Below, in pieces: positions 51,273 to 60,138 of a stretch of 64,000 nt of DNA. A model generated the notes under the pieces. That model saw only the letters and a program-made list of their open reading frames with translations, was not told the origin of the DNA and ran no database searches. The stretch covers positions 8,060,001-8,124,000 of the forward strand of contig NZ_CP133771.1 of NCBI RefSeq assembly GCF_031348265.1. Reading direction: 5' to 3'. The translations under genes were made by a program, and so were the position numbers. Numbering within the stretch: position 1 is the stretch's first letter; the number at the start of each line of letters is the position of its first letter. The DNA comes from Streptomyces collinus. GTDB taxonomy: Bacteria; Actinomycetota; Actinomycetes; Streptomycetales; Streptomycetaceae.

Positions 51273-52343
51273 ATGAAGGGCTTCGTTTTCCACGGCGCCG
51301 GGCAGTCCGCATGGGAGGAGGTCCCGGACCCGGGCCTCAAGGATCCCACCGACGCCATCGTCCGGGTCGACGCCGTCACGATCTGCGGGACGGACCTGCA
51401 CATCCTCAAGGGCGACGTGCCGGAGGTGCCTTCCGGGACGGTGCTGGGACACGAAGCGGTCGGCGAGGTCGTCGAGACCGGCAGCGACGTGCGGACGGTC
51501 CGTCCGGGCGACCGGGTCCTGGTCTCCTGCATCACCGCCTGCGGCCGCTGCCGCTTCTGCAGGGAGGGCGCGTACGGCCAGTGCCAGGGCGGCGGAGGCT
51601 GGATCCTCGGCCACCTGATCGACGGCACACAGGCGGAGTATGTGCGCGTGCCCCACGCCGACCTGTCCGTGCACCCGCTGCCGGGGGCGCTGGAGAACCA
51701 GGACGCCGTGCTGTTCGCGGACATCTTCCCGACCGCCTACGAGGTGGGAGTGATCAACGGGGGAGTGCGCCCCGGTGACACGGTCGCCGTCGTCGGCGTC
51801 GGGCCCATCGGACTCGCCGCGATCCTCACCGCGCGGCTGTACTCGCCTGAGCGGATCATCGCCGTGGATCTCGCCGACTCCCGGCTCGAGGCCGCCAGGC
51901 GGCTCGGTGCCGACGCCGTCGTCCCCGTGCGAGACGAGCCGGAGCAGCTCGTCGCCGACCTCACCGACGGCCTCGGCGCCGACGTGGTCATCGAGGCGGT
52001 GGGAGTGCCGGAGAGCTTCGAGATGTGCACCCGTATGGTGCGGCCCGGCGGCCGGGTGGCCAACGTAGGCGTGCACGGCAAGCCCGCGACCCTGCATCTC
52101 GAAGACCTGTGGATCAAGAACGTGACCATCACCACCGGGCTGGTGGACACGTCCTCAACGCCCACGCTGCTGAGGATGGCGGCCTCCGGGCGGGTGCCCA
52201 CCGCACCGCTGGTCACCCACACCTTCCCGCTGGACCAGATGGAAGAGGCGTACGAGGTGTTCGCACACGCCGCCGACACCGGCGCGCTCAAAGTCGTGCT
52301 CGGCGAGCAGCGGCACGACGAGCTGGCCGTTCCGGCGGCGTAA
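51273..52343 (+). CDS. Zinc-dependent alcohol dehydrogenase (Tdh/FDH-like MDR)
   Basis: A 356-residue medium-chain dehydrogenase. Catalytic zinc ligands are Cys38 and His60-Glu61 (GHEAVG); the structural zinc lobe is Cys90-Cys93-Cys96-Cys104; the nucleotide motif is GVGPIG; the C-terminal part has GGRVANVGVHGKPATLHLED. It belongs to a different MDR branch from AdhP at 1775 and lacks the AdhP-type Cys148 context. GGAGGAA precedes ATG 51273. A DevR-type box is upstream and a (frameshifted) class A USP downstream, echoing the dehydrogenase-USP pairing at the left end. Confidence 0.88.
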   Translation: MKGFVFHGAGQSAWEEVPDPGLKDPTDAIVRVDAVTICGTDLHILKGDVPEVPSGTVLGHEAVGEVVETGSDVRTVRPGDRVLVSCITACGRCRFCREGAYGQCQGGGGWILGHLIDGTQAEYVRVPHADLSVHPLPGALENQDAVLFADIFPTAYEVGVINGGVRPGDTVAVVGVGPIGLAAILTARLYSPERIIAVDLADSRLEAARRLGADAVVPVRDEPEQLVADLTDGLGADVVIEAVGVPESFEMCTRMVRPGGRVANVGVHGKPATLHLEDLWIKNVTITTGLVDTSSTPTLLRMAASGRVPTAPLVTHTFPLDQMEEAYEVFAHAADTGALKVVLGEQRHDELAVPAA

Positions 52344-52424
52344 CCCGAGGGGCGGTGTGGTGCACGGTCAGCGCCTTGTTCCCGAGAGGCGTCGCAACCG
52401 GTACCGATTCAGGAAGTGGTCAGC

Positions 52425-53328
52425 ATGCTGGGCTACATCATGGTGGGCCTTGACGGCTCGTCCGAGAGCCGGGCGGCCGCGGAGTGGGCGGCTCGTGAGG
52501 CGAAGCTGCGTGGACTGCCGCTGCGGCTGGTGCACGTCTGGGAGCCCGTCCCGGAACCGATGGCACAGGCCCCGCTTCTCGGTCCGGAGACCCTCCAGCA
52601 CTGGAGCGAGCGGATCCCGCGCGAGACAGCTGAGGGGCTCCAGTCACGTCATCCGGGAGTGGACGTGAACGCGGTCCACCTGACCGGGCTGCCGGGCGAT
52701 GTCCTGGTGGACGTGGCAAGGGACGCCGAACTGCTGGTCCTCGGCTCCCGCGGACTGAGCGGGATCGGAGGATTCATGGTCGGCTCCGTGGGCCAGGCCG
52801 CCATCGCGCGCACCGAAGTGCCGGTGGTACTGGTGCGGGCCGGTGAGCAGGCAGCGGACGAGCACACCATGGATCCCGCCGGCATACCGTCCGCGGCGAC
52901 CCCCTTCCGCGTTGCTCCTCGGCCTCGACACCCGCAGCCTTGACGACACGGTCATCACCTTCGCTTTCGAGGAGGCGGCCCGTCGCCACACGGCCCTGTG
53001 CGTCCTGCACGCCTGGAACCCCCCGCCGTACAACATCTACGGCCTGTCCGACCATGTGAGCCTGTACGACGAGCTCGCCCGGGAGCATGCGGCCGAGCTC
53101 ACCGAGGCACTGCGTCCCTGGCGGCACAAGTACCCGGCCGTCGAGGTGATCGAGGCCTCCCGGGCCGGCAGTGCTGCGGACCAGTTGGCGAACGCCTCCC
53201 GCAATGCCTCCCTGGTCGTAGTGGGCCGGCGGATCCGGCGCAGCCGGTTCGGCGTGCACATCGGCCCCGTCGCCCATGCCGTCCTGCACCACGCCGTCGC
53301 CCCGGTAGCCGTGGTGGCACACGCCTGA
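52425..53328 (+). pseudogene. Frameshifted tandem-domain universal stress protein (class A)
   Basis: Domain 1 from ATG 52425 (AGGAAG eight bases upstream) reads GYIMVGLDGSSESRAAAEWA and keeps the ATP loop GSRGLSGIGGFMVGS. Near 52905, after SAATPF, the frame breaks; the next frame continues LLLGLDTRSLDDTVITFAFE and runs through HIGPVAHAVLHHAVAPVAVV to a stop at 53328. Adding one base restores a full protein of about 300 residues very similar to the USP at 848 throughout (PVPEPMAQAPLLG, EQAADEHTMDPAGIPSAA). Uncorrected, the first frame ends at 52943 and yields a single-domain USP. A recent mutation or a sequencing error are both possible. Confidence 0.8.
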
Positions 53329-53356
53329 CAAGCCAGAAGGGTTGTACCAGGAGCGG

Positions 53357-53542
53357 TCAGCCTTCGGACACCGCCAGGTCCCGGGTCACCATGGTTGCCC
53401 AGGTCAGCCGTCCCCCGAAGGTGACGTGACCACGTGGGCCGATGCGGTTCATCACCCGCTGCACCCCCGGTGCCGGGGGGATGTCCCGCTCGGACGCCGA
53501 GGGGTCGAGGGGCCCGCTGCTGAACAGCCACACCGCCGGACC
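53357..53542 (-). pseudogene. C-terminal stump of a flavodoxin-like protein
   Basis: The minus strand reads PAVWLFSSGPLDPSASERDI and then GPRGHVTFGGRL, the second half of the HemG/flavodoxin-like family whose first half is intact in the chimera at 7022. The N-terminal half is missing: at 53543 the sequence switches abruptly to a PPDK fragment on the opposite strand. The last residues before the stop are not family-like, so both ends are damaged. Confidence 0.7.
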
Positions 53543-54276
53543 GTTCGAACGGGTCGTCGAAGCCCATAAGACCGCGCTGTCCGTGACCGACGACCACGCC
53601 TTGGACGCGGAAGAACTGGCCAACGTCGTCGAGGAGTTCAAGGGCGTTATCCGCCGCGAGACGGGAGAGGGGTTCCCGCAGGACCCCTCGACCCCCGGGC
53701 GTACGGACAACTCGGCGATCCCCTGCGCACTTTGGAGGCCCATTACCGCGACCTATGCGACGTCGAGTTCACAGTCGAGCGAGGACGTCTGTGGATTCTG
53801 CAGACGCGGGTGGGCAAGCGCACCGCCGAGGCCGCTTTCCCGATCGCGCGCGAGCTCGACGAGGCGGGCACGATCACGTCCGATGAAGCTCTGGCCCGCG
53901 TCGACGGCACGGAACTAACCCGGCTCATGTTTCCCAGCTTCGCCACCCGCACCTCCGACGTGCCCCTTGCCCACGGAGTGCCCGCCTCGCCCGGTGCGGC
54001 GGTCGGCGCCGTGGTGTTCGACTCGGACGCCGCTGTGCGCCGTGCTTCCGGCGGACAGCACACCGTCCTGGTCCGCCGCGAAACCACCCCGAGGACCTGC
54101 CCGGCATGATCGCCGCACAGGCGGTCCTGACCAGCCGGGGCGGCAAGACCAGCCATGCCGCCGTCGTCGCCCGCGGCATGGGCAAGGTCTGCGTCTGCGG
54201 CGCCGACGCGCTGGTCATCGACTCCGCCGCCCGGCAGTTCACCACGCCGGCCACGCTCGACCGCCGGGGAACGTCC
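53543..54276 (+). pseudogene. ppdK: Internal fragment of a second pyruvate phosphate dikinase
   Basis: Plus-strand frames reproduce internal parts of the intact PPDK at 14452. First comes FERVVEAHKTAL to VIRRETGEGFPQDP, then (after a deletion of about 130 codons and a frame change near 53735) YRDLCDVEFTVERGRLWILQ to VGKRTAEAAF and LAHGVPASPGAAVGA. After one more frame change near 54095 it ends with LTSRGGKTSHAAVVARGMGK. The N-terminal part and the whole PEP/pyruvate barrel are missing. It cannot encode an enzyme. Divergence from the intact copy is considerable, suggesting an old paralogue rather than a fresh duplicate. Confidence 0.85.
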
Positions 54277-54304
54277 TGTCCGAAGCCTCACCCGCTGGCG
54301 CGGC

Positions 54305-54883
54305 TCAGACGGAGGGGCGTCCGCCGCTCAGCGCAGTGAGAGTGGAATCGAGGTCGGTCGCCTTGGGCCGGTTGTACGGGAGCTTGGCGAGCAGGCGGGC
54401 CATGCCGCAGGTGTCGGTGACCGCGGAGAAGACCAAGCCACCGGCGACACCTGCGGAGATCCACCGCGCCCCCGGGCGGAGCCGTCCGGCGAGGAGGCCC
54501 GAGAGGACGAGTGACCCGGCGGCCAGGCGGACCTGCCGTTCCATCGGCCAGGGTGCGCGGACGCCGACGGGGCGGTGGACGTCGTGGCCGAGCTGGGTCC
54601 AGGTGCTGGTGCCTCCGGTGAGGGTGGCGGCTGTGATGCCGGCTTCGGCCAGTCGCCGGCAGGCTTCTACGGATCGGGTGCCTGAGGCGCACACGACCAA
54701 GAGGTCGCCGCGCTCGGCGGCCACCTTGAGCGCGGGCAGGGCCGCGTCGAGGTGGTCGAGAGGGATGTTGTGGGCGTCGGGCAGGTGGCCGGTCGCGTAT
54801 TCGCCGGGTGTGCGTACGTCGACGACGGTCAGCTCGTGAAGGCGGGCGCTGGCCTGGCCGGCGGTGAGGGTGGTGTGTGCCAC
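54305..54883 (-). CDS. Rhodanese with C-terminal DUF2892 membrane part (YgaP-like)
   Basis: A 192-residue protein. Residues 8-100 form a rhodanese domain with catalytic Cys65 in LLVVCASGTRS. Residues about 120-175 hold two membrane helices of the DUF2892 type (LAAGSLVLSGLLAG, WISAGVAGGLVFSAVTDTCG), as in E. coli YgaP. It would carry persulfide sulfur at the membrane. The start is GTG 54883 with AAAGGA upstream. It is divergent from the CstR-like gene, with a 20-bp operator between. Confidence 0.88.
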   Translation of the reverse strand: MAHTTLTAGQASARLHELTVVDVRTPGEYATGHLPDAHNIPLDHLDAALPALKVAAERGDLLVVCASGTRSVEACRRLAEAGITAATLTGGTSTWTQLGHDVHRPVGVRAPWPMERQVRLAAGSLVLSGLLAGRLRPGARWISAGVAGGLVFSAVTDTCGMARLLAKLPYNRPKATDLDSTLTALSGGRPSV

Positions 54884-54922
54884 GGGAATTTCCTTTGCTC
54901 TCTGTACGTCACCCCTTGGGTA

Positions 54923-54942
54923 GGATACCCGTGGGGGTATCC
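54923..54942. promoter_or_regulatory. CstR/CsoR-type operator
   Basis: GGATACCC-GTGG-GGGTATCC, a perfect 8-bp inverted repeat with a 4-base centre, lying 40 bp from the rhodanese start and 18 bp from the regulator start. Its place between the divergent genes indicates control of both, including autoregulation. Confidence 0.82.
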
Positions 54943-54959
54943 GCGAAGGAGTGTGGGCT

Positions 54960-55241
54960 GTGGAACTGGTGATGGCGGCTGAGGAACTGAGGACGGTGGT
55001 CAACAGGTTGCGCCGGGCGCAGGGCCAGATCGCCGGTGTGATCAAGATGATCGAGGAGGGGCGGGACTGCGAGGACGTGGTCACGCAGCTCTCGGCGGCG
55101 TCCCGGGCGCTGGACAGAGCGGGCTTCGCGATCATCGCCACCGGCCTCCAGCAGTGCCTGGCAGACGGGGACATGGCGGCATCCGAAGACCGCGAGGTGA
55201 TGCGGGCACGGCTGGAGAAGCTCTTCCTCTCATTGGCCTGA
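54960..55241 (+). CDS. CsoR/RcnR-family repressor, CstR-like persulfide sensor
   Basis: A 93-residue all-helical DUF156 repressor (VVNRLRRAQGQIAGVIKMIE at 13-32). The two conserved cysteines are Cys37 (GRDCEDV) and Cys66 (LQQC). The copper-ligand His that copper-sensing CsoR has four residues before the second Cys is absent (Gly62 here), which favours the persulfide-sensing CstR subtype; the neighbouring genes agree. GTG 54960 has AAGGAG eight bases upstream; GTG 54951 and ATG 54972 are alternatives. The operator lies directly upstream. Confidence 0.85.
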   Translation: MELVMAAEELRTVVNRLRRAQGQIAGVIKMIEEGRDCEDVVTQLSAASRALDRAGFAIIATGLQQCLADGDMAASEDREVMRARLEKLFLSLA

Positions 55242-55251
55242 GGCTGTCCGG

Positions 55252-56001
55252 TCATGTCAGGGCGTCGGTGAGCATGAACGCGGCCACTGCCAGCAGTACG
55301 ACGGCGAACGTGCGTTGCAGCAGAGGGCCGGAGATCCTGGTGGCCAGCCGCTTGCCGTCCCAGGCGCCCAGGATCGCGGCCCCGGTGAACGGCGCGATCA
55401 CCGTCCAGTCGACGCCCGCCGTGGTGGCGCCCCGGGTGGCCAGGGAGGCGAGCGAGTTCGCGGAGATGACCAGCAGGCTCGTGCCGATCGCGGCCTGCAT
55501 CTCGAACGCCAGCACCGTGACCAGAGCCGGAACGGCAAGAAAGCCCCCGCCGACGCCGAGCAGTCCGGTCAGCGCCCCCAACCCCGCGCCGGCTCCGGCG
55601 GCCCGGGTCGGCCGTGCGCCCTGGGGCCCTGCCGGCAGGTCCCGGGCGGGGCGCAGCATGCGGACGGCCGCGGCAGCGGCGACGGCGGCGAACGCGGCGG
55701 TCAGCAGCGGCTGCGGCAGCCGCCCTGCCAGGGCCCCGGCGACGGCGGCGGGCAGGAGACCTGCCGCCGCGAACAGGGCACCCGTTCGCCACCGCACGTT
55801 CCCGGCGCGGGCGTGACCGTACAGGGCTGCCAGCGAGGTCGCGACGACGATGAGGAGTGCGGCCGTGGTGGCGGCCGCCGGGGTGAAACCGAGCAGATAG
55901 ATCAGCGCGGGCACCGCCAGGACACTGCCGCCCCCACCGAGCGCGCCGAGCGCCAGCCCCACCACCCCTCCGGCGATCAGGGCCAGGACCAGCTCACTCA
56001 C
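55252..56001 (-). CDS. TauE/SafE-family sulfite/anion exporter
   Basis: A 249-residue integral membrane protein with about eight helices and the two family repeats, each with a glycine-rich start (GALGGGGSVLAVPALIYLLG and GLLGVGGGFLAVPALVTVLA). It would export sulfite or thiosulfate made by the persulfide dioxygenase. It starts with GTG 56001 overlapping the rhodanese stop by four bases, so it is translated from the persulfide dioxygenase-rhodanese-TauE transcript. Confidence 0.88.
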   Translation of the reverse strand: MSELVLALIAGGVVGLALGALGGGGSVLAVPALIYLLGFTPAAATTAALLIVVATSLAALYGHARAGNVRWRTGALFAAAGLLPAAVAGALAGRLPQPLLTAAFAAVAAAAAVRMLRPARDLPAGPQGARPTRAAGAGAGLGALTGLLGVGGGFLAVPALVTVLAFEMQAAIGTSLLVISANSLASLATRGATTAGVDWTVIAPFTGAAILGAWDGKRLATRISGPLLQRTFAVVLLAVAAFMLTDALT

Positions 56002-56360
56002 GCTATGACACCGCCACTGCCGTTCACGCCGGTGACCGGCAGCCCCTGACGGGCCCAGGCGGTCATGCCTCCGGTGACGTCGGTGGCCTCAACGCCGACG
56101 GCGGCGAGGAAGTCCGCAGCCGTGCGGGAGCGATTCCCGGAGCGACAGATGGCCACCACCCGCCTGCCCCGCACGGTGGTGGGCAATGGTGCTCCAGCCA
56201 TCAATTGTGTGAGAGGCAGGTGCAGCGCGCCGGGCGCGTGCCCGGCGTTCCACTCCTGCGTCTCGCGGACGTCGAGAAGGACGGCTTGCCCGTCGGCGAC
56301 CAGCCGGTGGGCCTGTTCGGGGGTGACGCGGCCGGAGCCGCGTCGGAAGAAGGGCGACAT
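55998..56360 (-). CDS. Single-domain rhodanese
   Basis: A 120-residue rhodanese with catalytic Cys72 in the loop CRSGNRS, the six-residue loop usual for sulfur transferases, and LLDVRETQEWNAGHAPGALH earlier. It probably moves persulfide sulfur to sulfite or to thiols. ATG 56360 is 38 bp after the dioxygenase gene, and its stop overlaps the TauE start. Confidence 0.9.
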   Translation of the reverse strand: MSPFFRRGSGRVTPEQAHRLVADGQAVLLDVRETQEWNAGHAPGALHLPLTQLMAGAPLPTTVRGRRVVAICRSGNRSRTAADFLAAVGVEATDVTGGMTAWARQGLPVTGVNGSGGVIA

Positions 56361-56398
56361 GGTGCGTGTCTCCGTGCGGAAGGAAGGTGGGATGTGGT

Positions 56399-57775
56399 TC
56401 AGTCCTTGCCGGCAGGCCCGATGAGCGACAGCCCGGCTTCGCCGGCGGCGGTCAACGCGTCGTCGACGGCGACCACCTCACGGCCGGCGGCGTCCAGCAG
56501 GGAGGCGGCGATCGCCGCGCGCATTCCGCCGGCGCAGTGCACCCACACCACACCTGCCGGCACCTCACCGAGTCGGCCGTGCAGCTCGTGGACGGGGATG
56601 TGCACCGAGCCTTCGACGAACCCGTCGGCCCGCTCGGAAGCGCGGCGCACATCCAGCACCACCACCTGCTCACCCCTCTCGCGGGCCTCGGCGAGATCGG
56701 CGAAGCGGGCGCGACGGAACGAAGCCAGCCGCTCGCCGTCGCGGACCCAGGTGTGTGCCTCTCCTGTGGCGGCGGCGGCCGGACGGTCGATGCCCACGCG
56801 GGTCAGTTCCCGCTGCGCCGCGGTGATCTGCTCCGGCGTGGAGGCCAGCAGCGTGACGGGCTTGCCCCAGGGGATCAGCCACGCCAGGTAGGTGGCCAGT
56901 TTGCCCTCGCCCTCGAAGTTGAACGAGCCTGCCACGTGGCCCTCGGCGAAGGCGACACGGTTACGCAGGTCCACCACCCACTCTCCGGCCGCCAGCCGGG
57001 AGGCGATCTCCTCGGCGTCGGCGGACCGGGGCGGGGTGAGGTCGACGGGCGCGGGGCCGGAGGCGTTGGCCGGGCCCATGTGCGCGTAGTAGGCGGGTAC
57101 GTCGTCCAGGCCGGCGAGCATCTTTGCGACGAAGGTGTCGACGTCCATGGTCAGGGCGTCGTTGTTCTTGCGCTCGGCGCCGATCGTCGTCGCGTCTCCC
57201 TCGGCCTGTGAAGAGGAGCAGAAGCTGCCGAAACCGTGCGTGGGCAGCACCCGCACGTCGTCGTCGAGGGTGTCGGCCAGTCGATGTGCGGAGGCGTGCT
57301 GGGCGCGGGCCAGCGGCTCGGTCAGCCGCGGCTCCACCAGATCCGGCCGCCCGACGCTGCCGATCAGCAGCGATCCACCGGTGAAGGCCGCCACGGGCCT
57401 GCCGTCCTCCTCAAGGACATAGGACGTGTGGTGCGGCGTGTGACCGGGAGTGGCCATGGCGCGCAGCAGCAGCCCCTCGTCGACCGCGATCGCGTCACCG
57501 TCGGCGATGGGCATGCGATCGAAGGACACCGAGGCCCCGGCCGGAACCAGGTAGCGGGCGCCGGTCGTGCGGGCCAACTCCAGGCCACCGGTGACGTAGT
57601 CGTTGTGCACGTGGGTCTCGGCCACGTAGACGATGCGCACCCCGCGGCGGGCTGCTGCTGCGATGGCCTGATCGATGTCGCGCGGGGGATCCACCACGAC
57701 GGCGGCATCCGGCCCGCCGGCCAAGTAGCTGCGGTTGCCCAGTCCCTCGAATTCCAGGGTGTCGACGAAGAACAC
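56399..57775 (-). CDS. Persulfide dioxygenase - double rhodanese fusion (MBL fold)
   Basis: A 458-residue protein. Residues 1-240 are an ETHE1-type metallo-beta-lactamase fold with THVHNDYVTGG (His55, His57, Asp59), PGHTPHHTSYVL and PTHGFGSFCSS. Residues about 255-350 are a rhodanese domain without a catalytic cysteine, and about 365-455 a rhodanese domain with Cys414 (VVWVHCAGGMRAA). Such fusions oxidise glutathione- or mycothiol-type persulfides to sulfite and pass sulfur on. The start is GTG 57775 with GAGGAG nine bases upstream. Two strong operators lie just upstream, so it is the first gene of the CstR-controlled operon. Confidence 0.9.
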   Translation of the reverse strand: MFFVDTLEFEGLGNRSYLAGGPDAAVVVDPPRDIDQAIAAAARRGVRIVYVAETHVHNDYVTGGLELARTTGARYLVPAGASVSFDRMPIADGDAIAVDEGLLLRAMATPGHTPHHTSYVLEEDGRPVAAFTGGSLLIGSVGRPDLVEPRLTEPLARAQHASAHRLADTLDDDVRVLPTHGFGSFCSSSQAEGDATTIGAERKNNDALTMDVDTFVAKMLAGLDDVPAYYAHMGPANASGPAPVDLTPPRSADAEEIASRLAAGEWVVDLRNRVAFAEGHVAGSFNFEGEGKLATYLAWLIPWGKPVTLLASTPEQITAAQRELTRVGIDRPAAAATGEAHTWVRDGERLASFRRARFADLAEARERGEQVVVLDVRRASERADGFVEGSVHIPVHELHGRLGEVPAGVVWVHCAGGMRAAIAASLLDAAGREVVAVDDALTAAGEAGLSLIGPAGKD

Positions 57776-57796
57776 GGCTACGACTCCTCTCGCGAT

Positions 57797-57854
57797 GGGG
57801 TACCCCGGGGGGTATCTGTCCCTCACCATAACAGAAATACCCCCGGGGGTATTT
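57797..57854. promoter_or_regulatory. Two CstR/CsoR-type operators before persulfide dioxygenase
   Basis: AAATACCCCCGGGGGTATTT at 57835-57854 is a perfect 20-bp palindrome. GGGTACCCCGGGGGGTATC around 57798-57816 is a second, imperfect one, with centres 38 bp apart. Both match the operator at 54923 and would give tight repression by the CstR-like protein. Confidence 0.82.
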
Positions 57855-57991
57855 CGCGGAGGCGTGAGGGCTCTCCCCGGAAGCTTCTCTGTGCCTGAAG
57901 CGCAGGTCATCAAGGCTGGGGGACATGGAAGGTGGCGCTGCGGCCCGCGTCGCGAGCAGGTGGCGGCCGTGCTTGCGTCCGTGGTTCGTGT

Positions 57992-59572
57992 TCACACTCG
58001 GACGGGATGAGACGCCGCACCGATCAGCGCCAGCCAGTCGGTCAGCCCGGCCGGGTCGGCGGTCCCGCACTGGAAGCCGACATGCCCGTCCGGCCGGACC
58101 GCCACCAGACCGCGGCCCGGGCTGTTCGCCAGCCGAAGGACGCTGACCTGGGAGCCGGTCACCACCTGCGGCGGCGGGGGAGCGGCGTCGCGCTGCAACA
58201 GCAGGTGCACCCCCGGGCCGGCCAGCAGTTCGTGGAGCCTCCGTGGAGCCCCTCCGAGGCTGACGGCCGCGTCCGGCAGGCGGTCTCCTGGGCGGGGAGC
58301 ACCCCGCAGGGGAGGCGTTCCCTGCACCGACAAGGGGCTGTGCCGGTAGTTCACCCGCAACTGGGAGATGAGACGGACGGCCTCGGCGACCAGCCTGCGC
58401 CGGTCGAGCAGGGCGGGTACGGTCGCGGCTGCACGCGGGGCGGCCACTCCGCGCAGCCAAGAGGGGATCCGCCCGGTCGACGCCTCTGCCCAGAACGCCA
58501 TGTGCGTGAGGACGATCCGGCGGTGGGCAGCCGGCCTGCGCTCCTGGTCGTAGGAGTCCAGCAGCAGGCCGTCACTGGGCTCGCCCTCGGCATGCCCTGC
58601 CGCGAAGCCGAGTTTCCAGCCGAGGTTCACCGCGTCCTGGATGCCGGCGTTCATGCCCTGACCGGTGGCAGGCGAGTAGTTGTGGGCCGCGTCCCCCGCG
58701 AGGAAGAGCCGCCCCTGGCGGAACCGTCGCGCGAGGCCACACCGCAGCGGCACCCGCGCGGACCAGGCCAGGCGCTCGATCCGCGCCGGCGTCCCCGCGT
58801 CGCTCAGAAGGCGCTGGAGCTCGGCTTGCGGGACGGCGGCGCCGGGCTGACCGAAGTCCCGCCCGGCGCTGCCGACGGCCGCCCGAGTGACCAGCAGGCG
58901 CCAGGCGGCCTGCTCTCCGAGCGGGAAGAGGAACACCAGCCCGTCACGCCCGGCGAACACTTGAGCACCGGAAGGACCGGGGCGACCCGCAGCACCTGCC
59001 AGATCGAGGTCGGCGAGGATCACCTCCACGGCGTACGGCCTGCCGTGCCAGCCGATGCCGGCACAGGCCCGCACGGTACTGGCCGGGCCGTCGCAGCCGG
59101 CGACGTAAGGACAGCTGATCTCCTCCGTGCCGCGCGGTGATCGCAGGACGGCCGACGCGTTGTGCCCGTCGTCGCGGACGGTGATCAACTCGGTGCCACG
59201 CTCCACACGCACCCCGCGGTCGGCGAGCGCCTGCGTCAGCACGTCCTCGACGTCCGTCTGCCGGACGAGGGACAGATGCGGGAACGCCGTCTCAGGCAAC
59301 GCGAAATCGGCCAGCCTGGCTTCGACGACACGGGAGCCGAGACGGAGAACTGCCGCGGGGGCGGTGTCCGCCCGTTCCAGCACGGCGTCGGTGACCCCGA
59401 GAGGGCGCAGAACCTCCAGGGTGCGCGGATGCAGAATGAGGGCGCGGGAGGGCCGGAAGGGCTCGGGCCGCCGCTCGACGACCCGGACCCGCGCCCCGTG
59501 GTCATGGGCCTCCAGCGCCAGGGTGAGGCCGGCCGGCCCCGCCCCTACGACCAGGACGTCCACCGTCATCAT
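57992..59572 (-). CDS. FAD-dependent aromatic monooxygenase (PheA/TetX-like)
   Basis: A 526-residue class A flavoprotein hydroxylase. The FAD motif GAGPAGLTLALEA is near residue 10, the DG motif AGCDGPASTVR near 155, and GDAAHNYSPATGQGMNAGIQ near 285. A C-terminal thioredoxin-like part follows, as in aromatic hydroxylases and polyketide oxygenases. NAD(P)H-dependent hydroxylation of an aromatic compound is expected; the substrate is unknown. It starts within the stop of the preceding gene (ATGATGA overlap), so the two are coupled. No pathway genes are nearby. Confidence 0.88.
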   Translation of the reverse strand: MMTVDVLVVGAGPAGLTLALEAHDHGARVRVVERRPEPFRPSRALILHPRTLEVLRPLGVTDAVLERADTAPAAVLRLGSRVVEARLADFALPETAFPHLSLVRQTDVEDVLTQALADRGVRVERGTELITVRDDGHNASAVLRSPRGTEEISCPYVAGCDGPASTVRACAGIGWHGRPYAVEVILADLDLAGAAGRPGPSGAQVFAGRDGLVFLFPLGEQAAWRLLVTRAAVGSAGRDFGQPGAAVPQAELQRLLSDAGTPARIERLAWSARVPLRCGLARRFRQGRLFLAGDAAHNYSPATGQGMNAGIQDAVNLGWKLGFAAGHAEGEPSDGLLLDSYDQERRPAAHRRIVLTHMAFWAEASTGRIPSWLRGVAAPRAAATVPALLDRRRLVAEAVRLISQLRVNYRHSPLSVQGTPPLRGAPRPGDRLPDAAVSLGGAPRRLHELLAGPGVHLLLQRDAAPPPPQVVTGSQVSVLRLANSPGRGLVAVRPDGHVGFQCGTADPAGLTDWLALIGAASHPVRV

Positions 59573-60138
59573 CGCGTCCCGGCCGTCACACGCCACCAGT
59601 CCGGGGCGTCGTCCCGTGCCGCGCCTTCGACCAGTCCGGGGTCCGCGAGGACATCGTCGCGGCGCAGCCCGGGCAGCACGGCGTAGCCGATGGAGCCTGG
59701 CACACTGACCAGGGCAAGTACCCGCCACAGAGAACGGGCGTAGTGCTCGGCGCGCTGCGGGCCGTCCCACTCGTACAAGCCGCGGTAACGGCCGTGCTCG
59801 TCATGGGCCAGCCACAACTTCGAGGCGAAGCCGGGGAAGCCGACGAACAGCGGAGTGTTCAACAGGCTCTCCGCCCGGAACAGCGCGTGCCCGGGACCGC
59901 GGACCATGCGCAGCCGGAAGACGACCACCAGCGTGCACGGAACCTTCGCCAGGCCGCTGCCGAGGCGGGTCTCCCGGTACACCCGCGCCGAGGTGCCGTC
60001 GGCGAAGCGGATACGCGTTCCCACTCGTTCTCTCGGCAGGTGGACCCGGCGCCGGGCGAGCAGCATCCAGGAGGCGAGGAAACATCCGGCGACAGCCCGC
60101 CATGCCTCCGGAGGGGTGAGCGGCCCTTGTTCGCTCAT
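59569..60138 (-). CDS. Conserved hypothetical protein coupled to monooxygenase
   Basis: A 189-residue protein I do not recognise with certainty. It has a hydrophobic N-terminal stretch (AVAGCFLASWMLLARRRV), a beta-rich middle (VPCTLVVVFRLRM) and LWLAHDEHGRYRGLYEWDGP, which recalls small ferredoxin-like (DUF/YdhR-type) monooxygenase partners. GAGGAG is just before ATG 60138, and its stop overlaps the flavoprotein start. The coupling suggests it aids the hydroxylase or its substrate handling. Confidence 0.65.
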   Translation of the reverse strand: MSEQGPLTPPEAWRAVAGCFLASWMLLARRRVHLPRERVGTRIRFADGTSARVYRETRLGSGLAKVPCTLVVVFRLRMVRGPGHALFRAESLLNTPLFVGFPGFASKLWLAHDEHGRYRGLYEWDGPQRAEHYARSLWRVLALVSVPGSIGYAVLPGLRRDDVLADPGLVEGAARDDAPDWWRVTAGTR

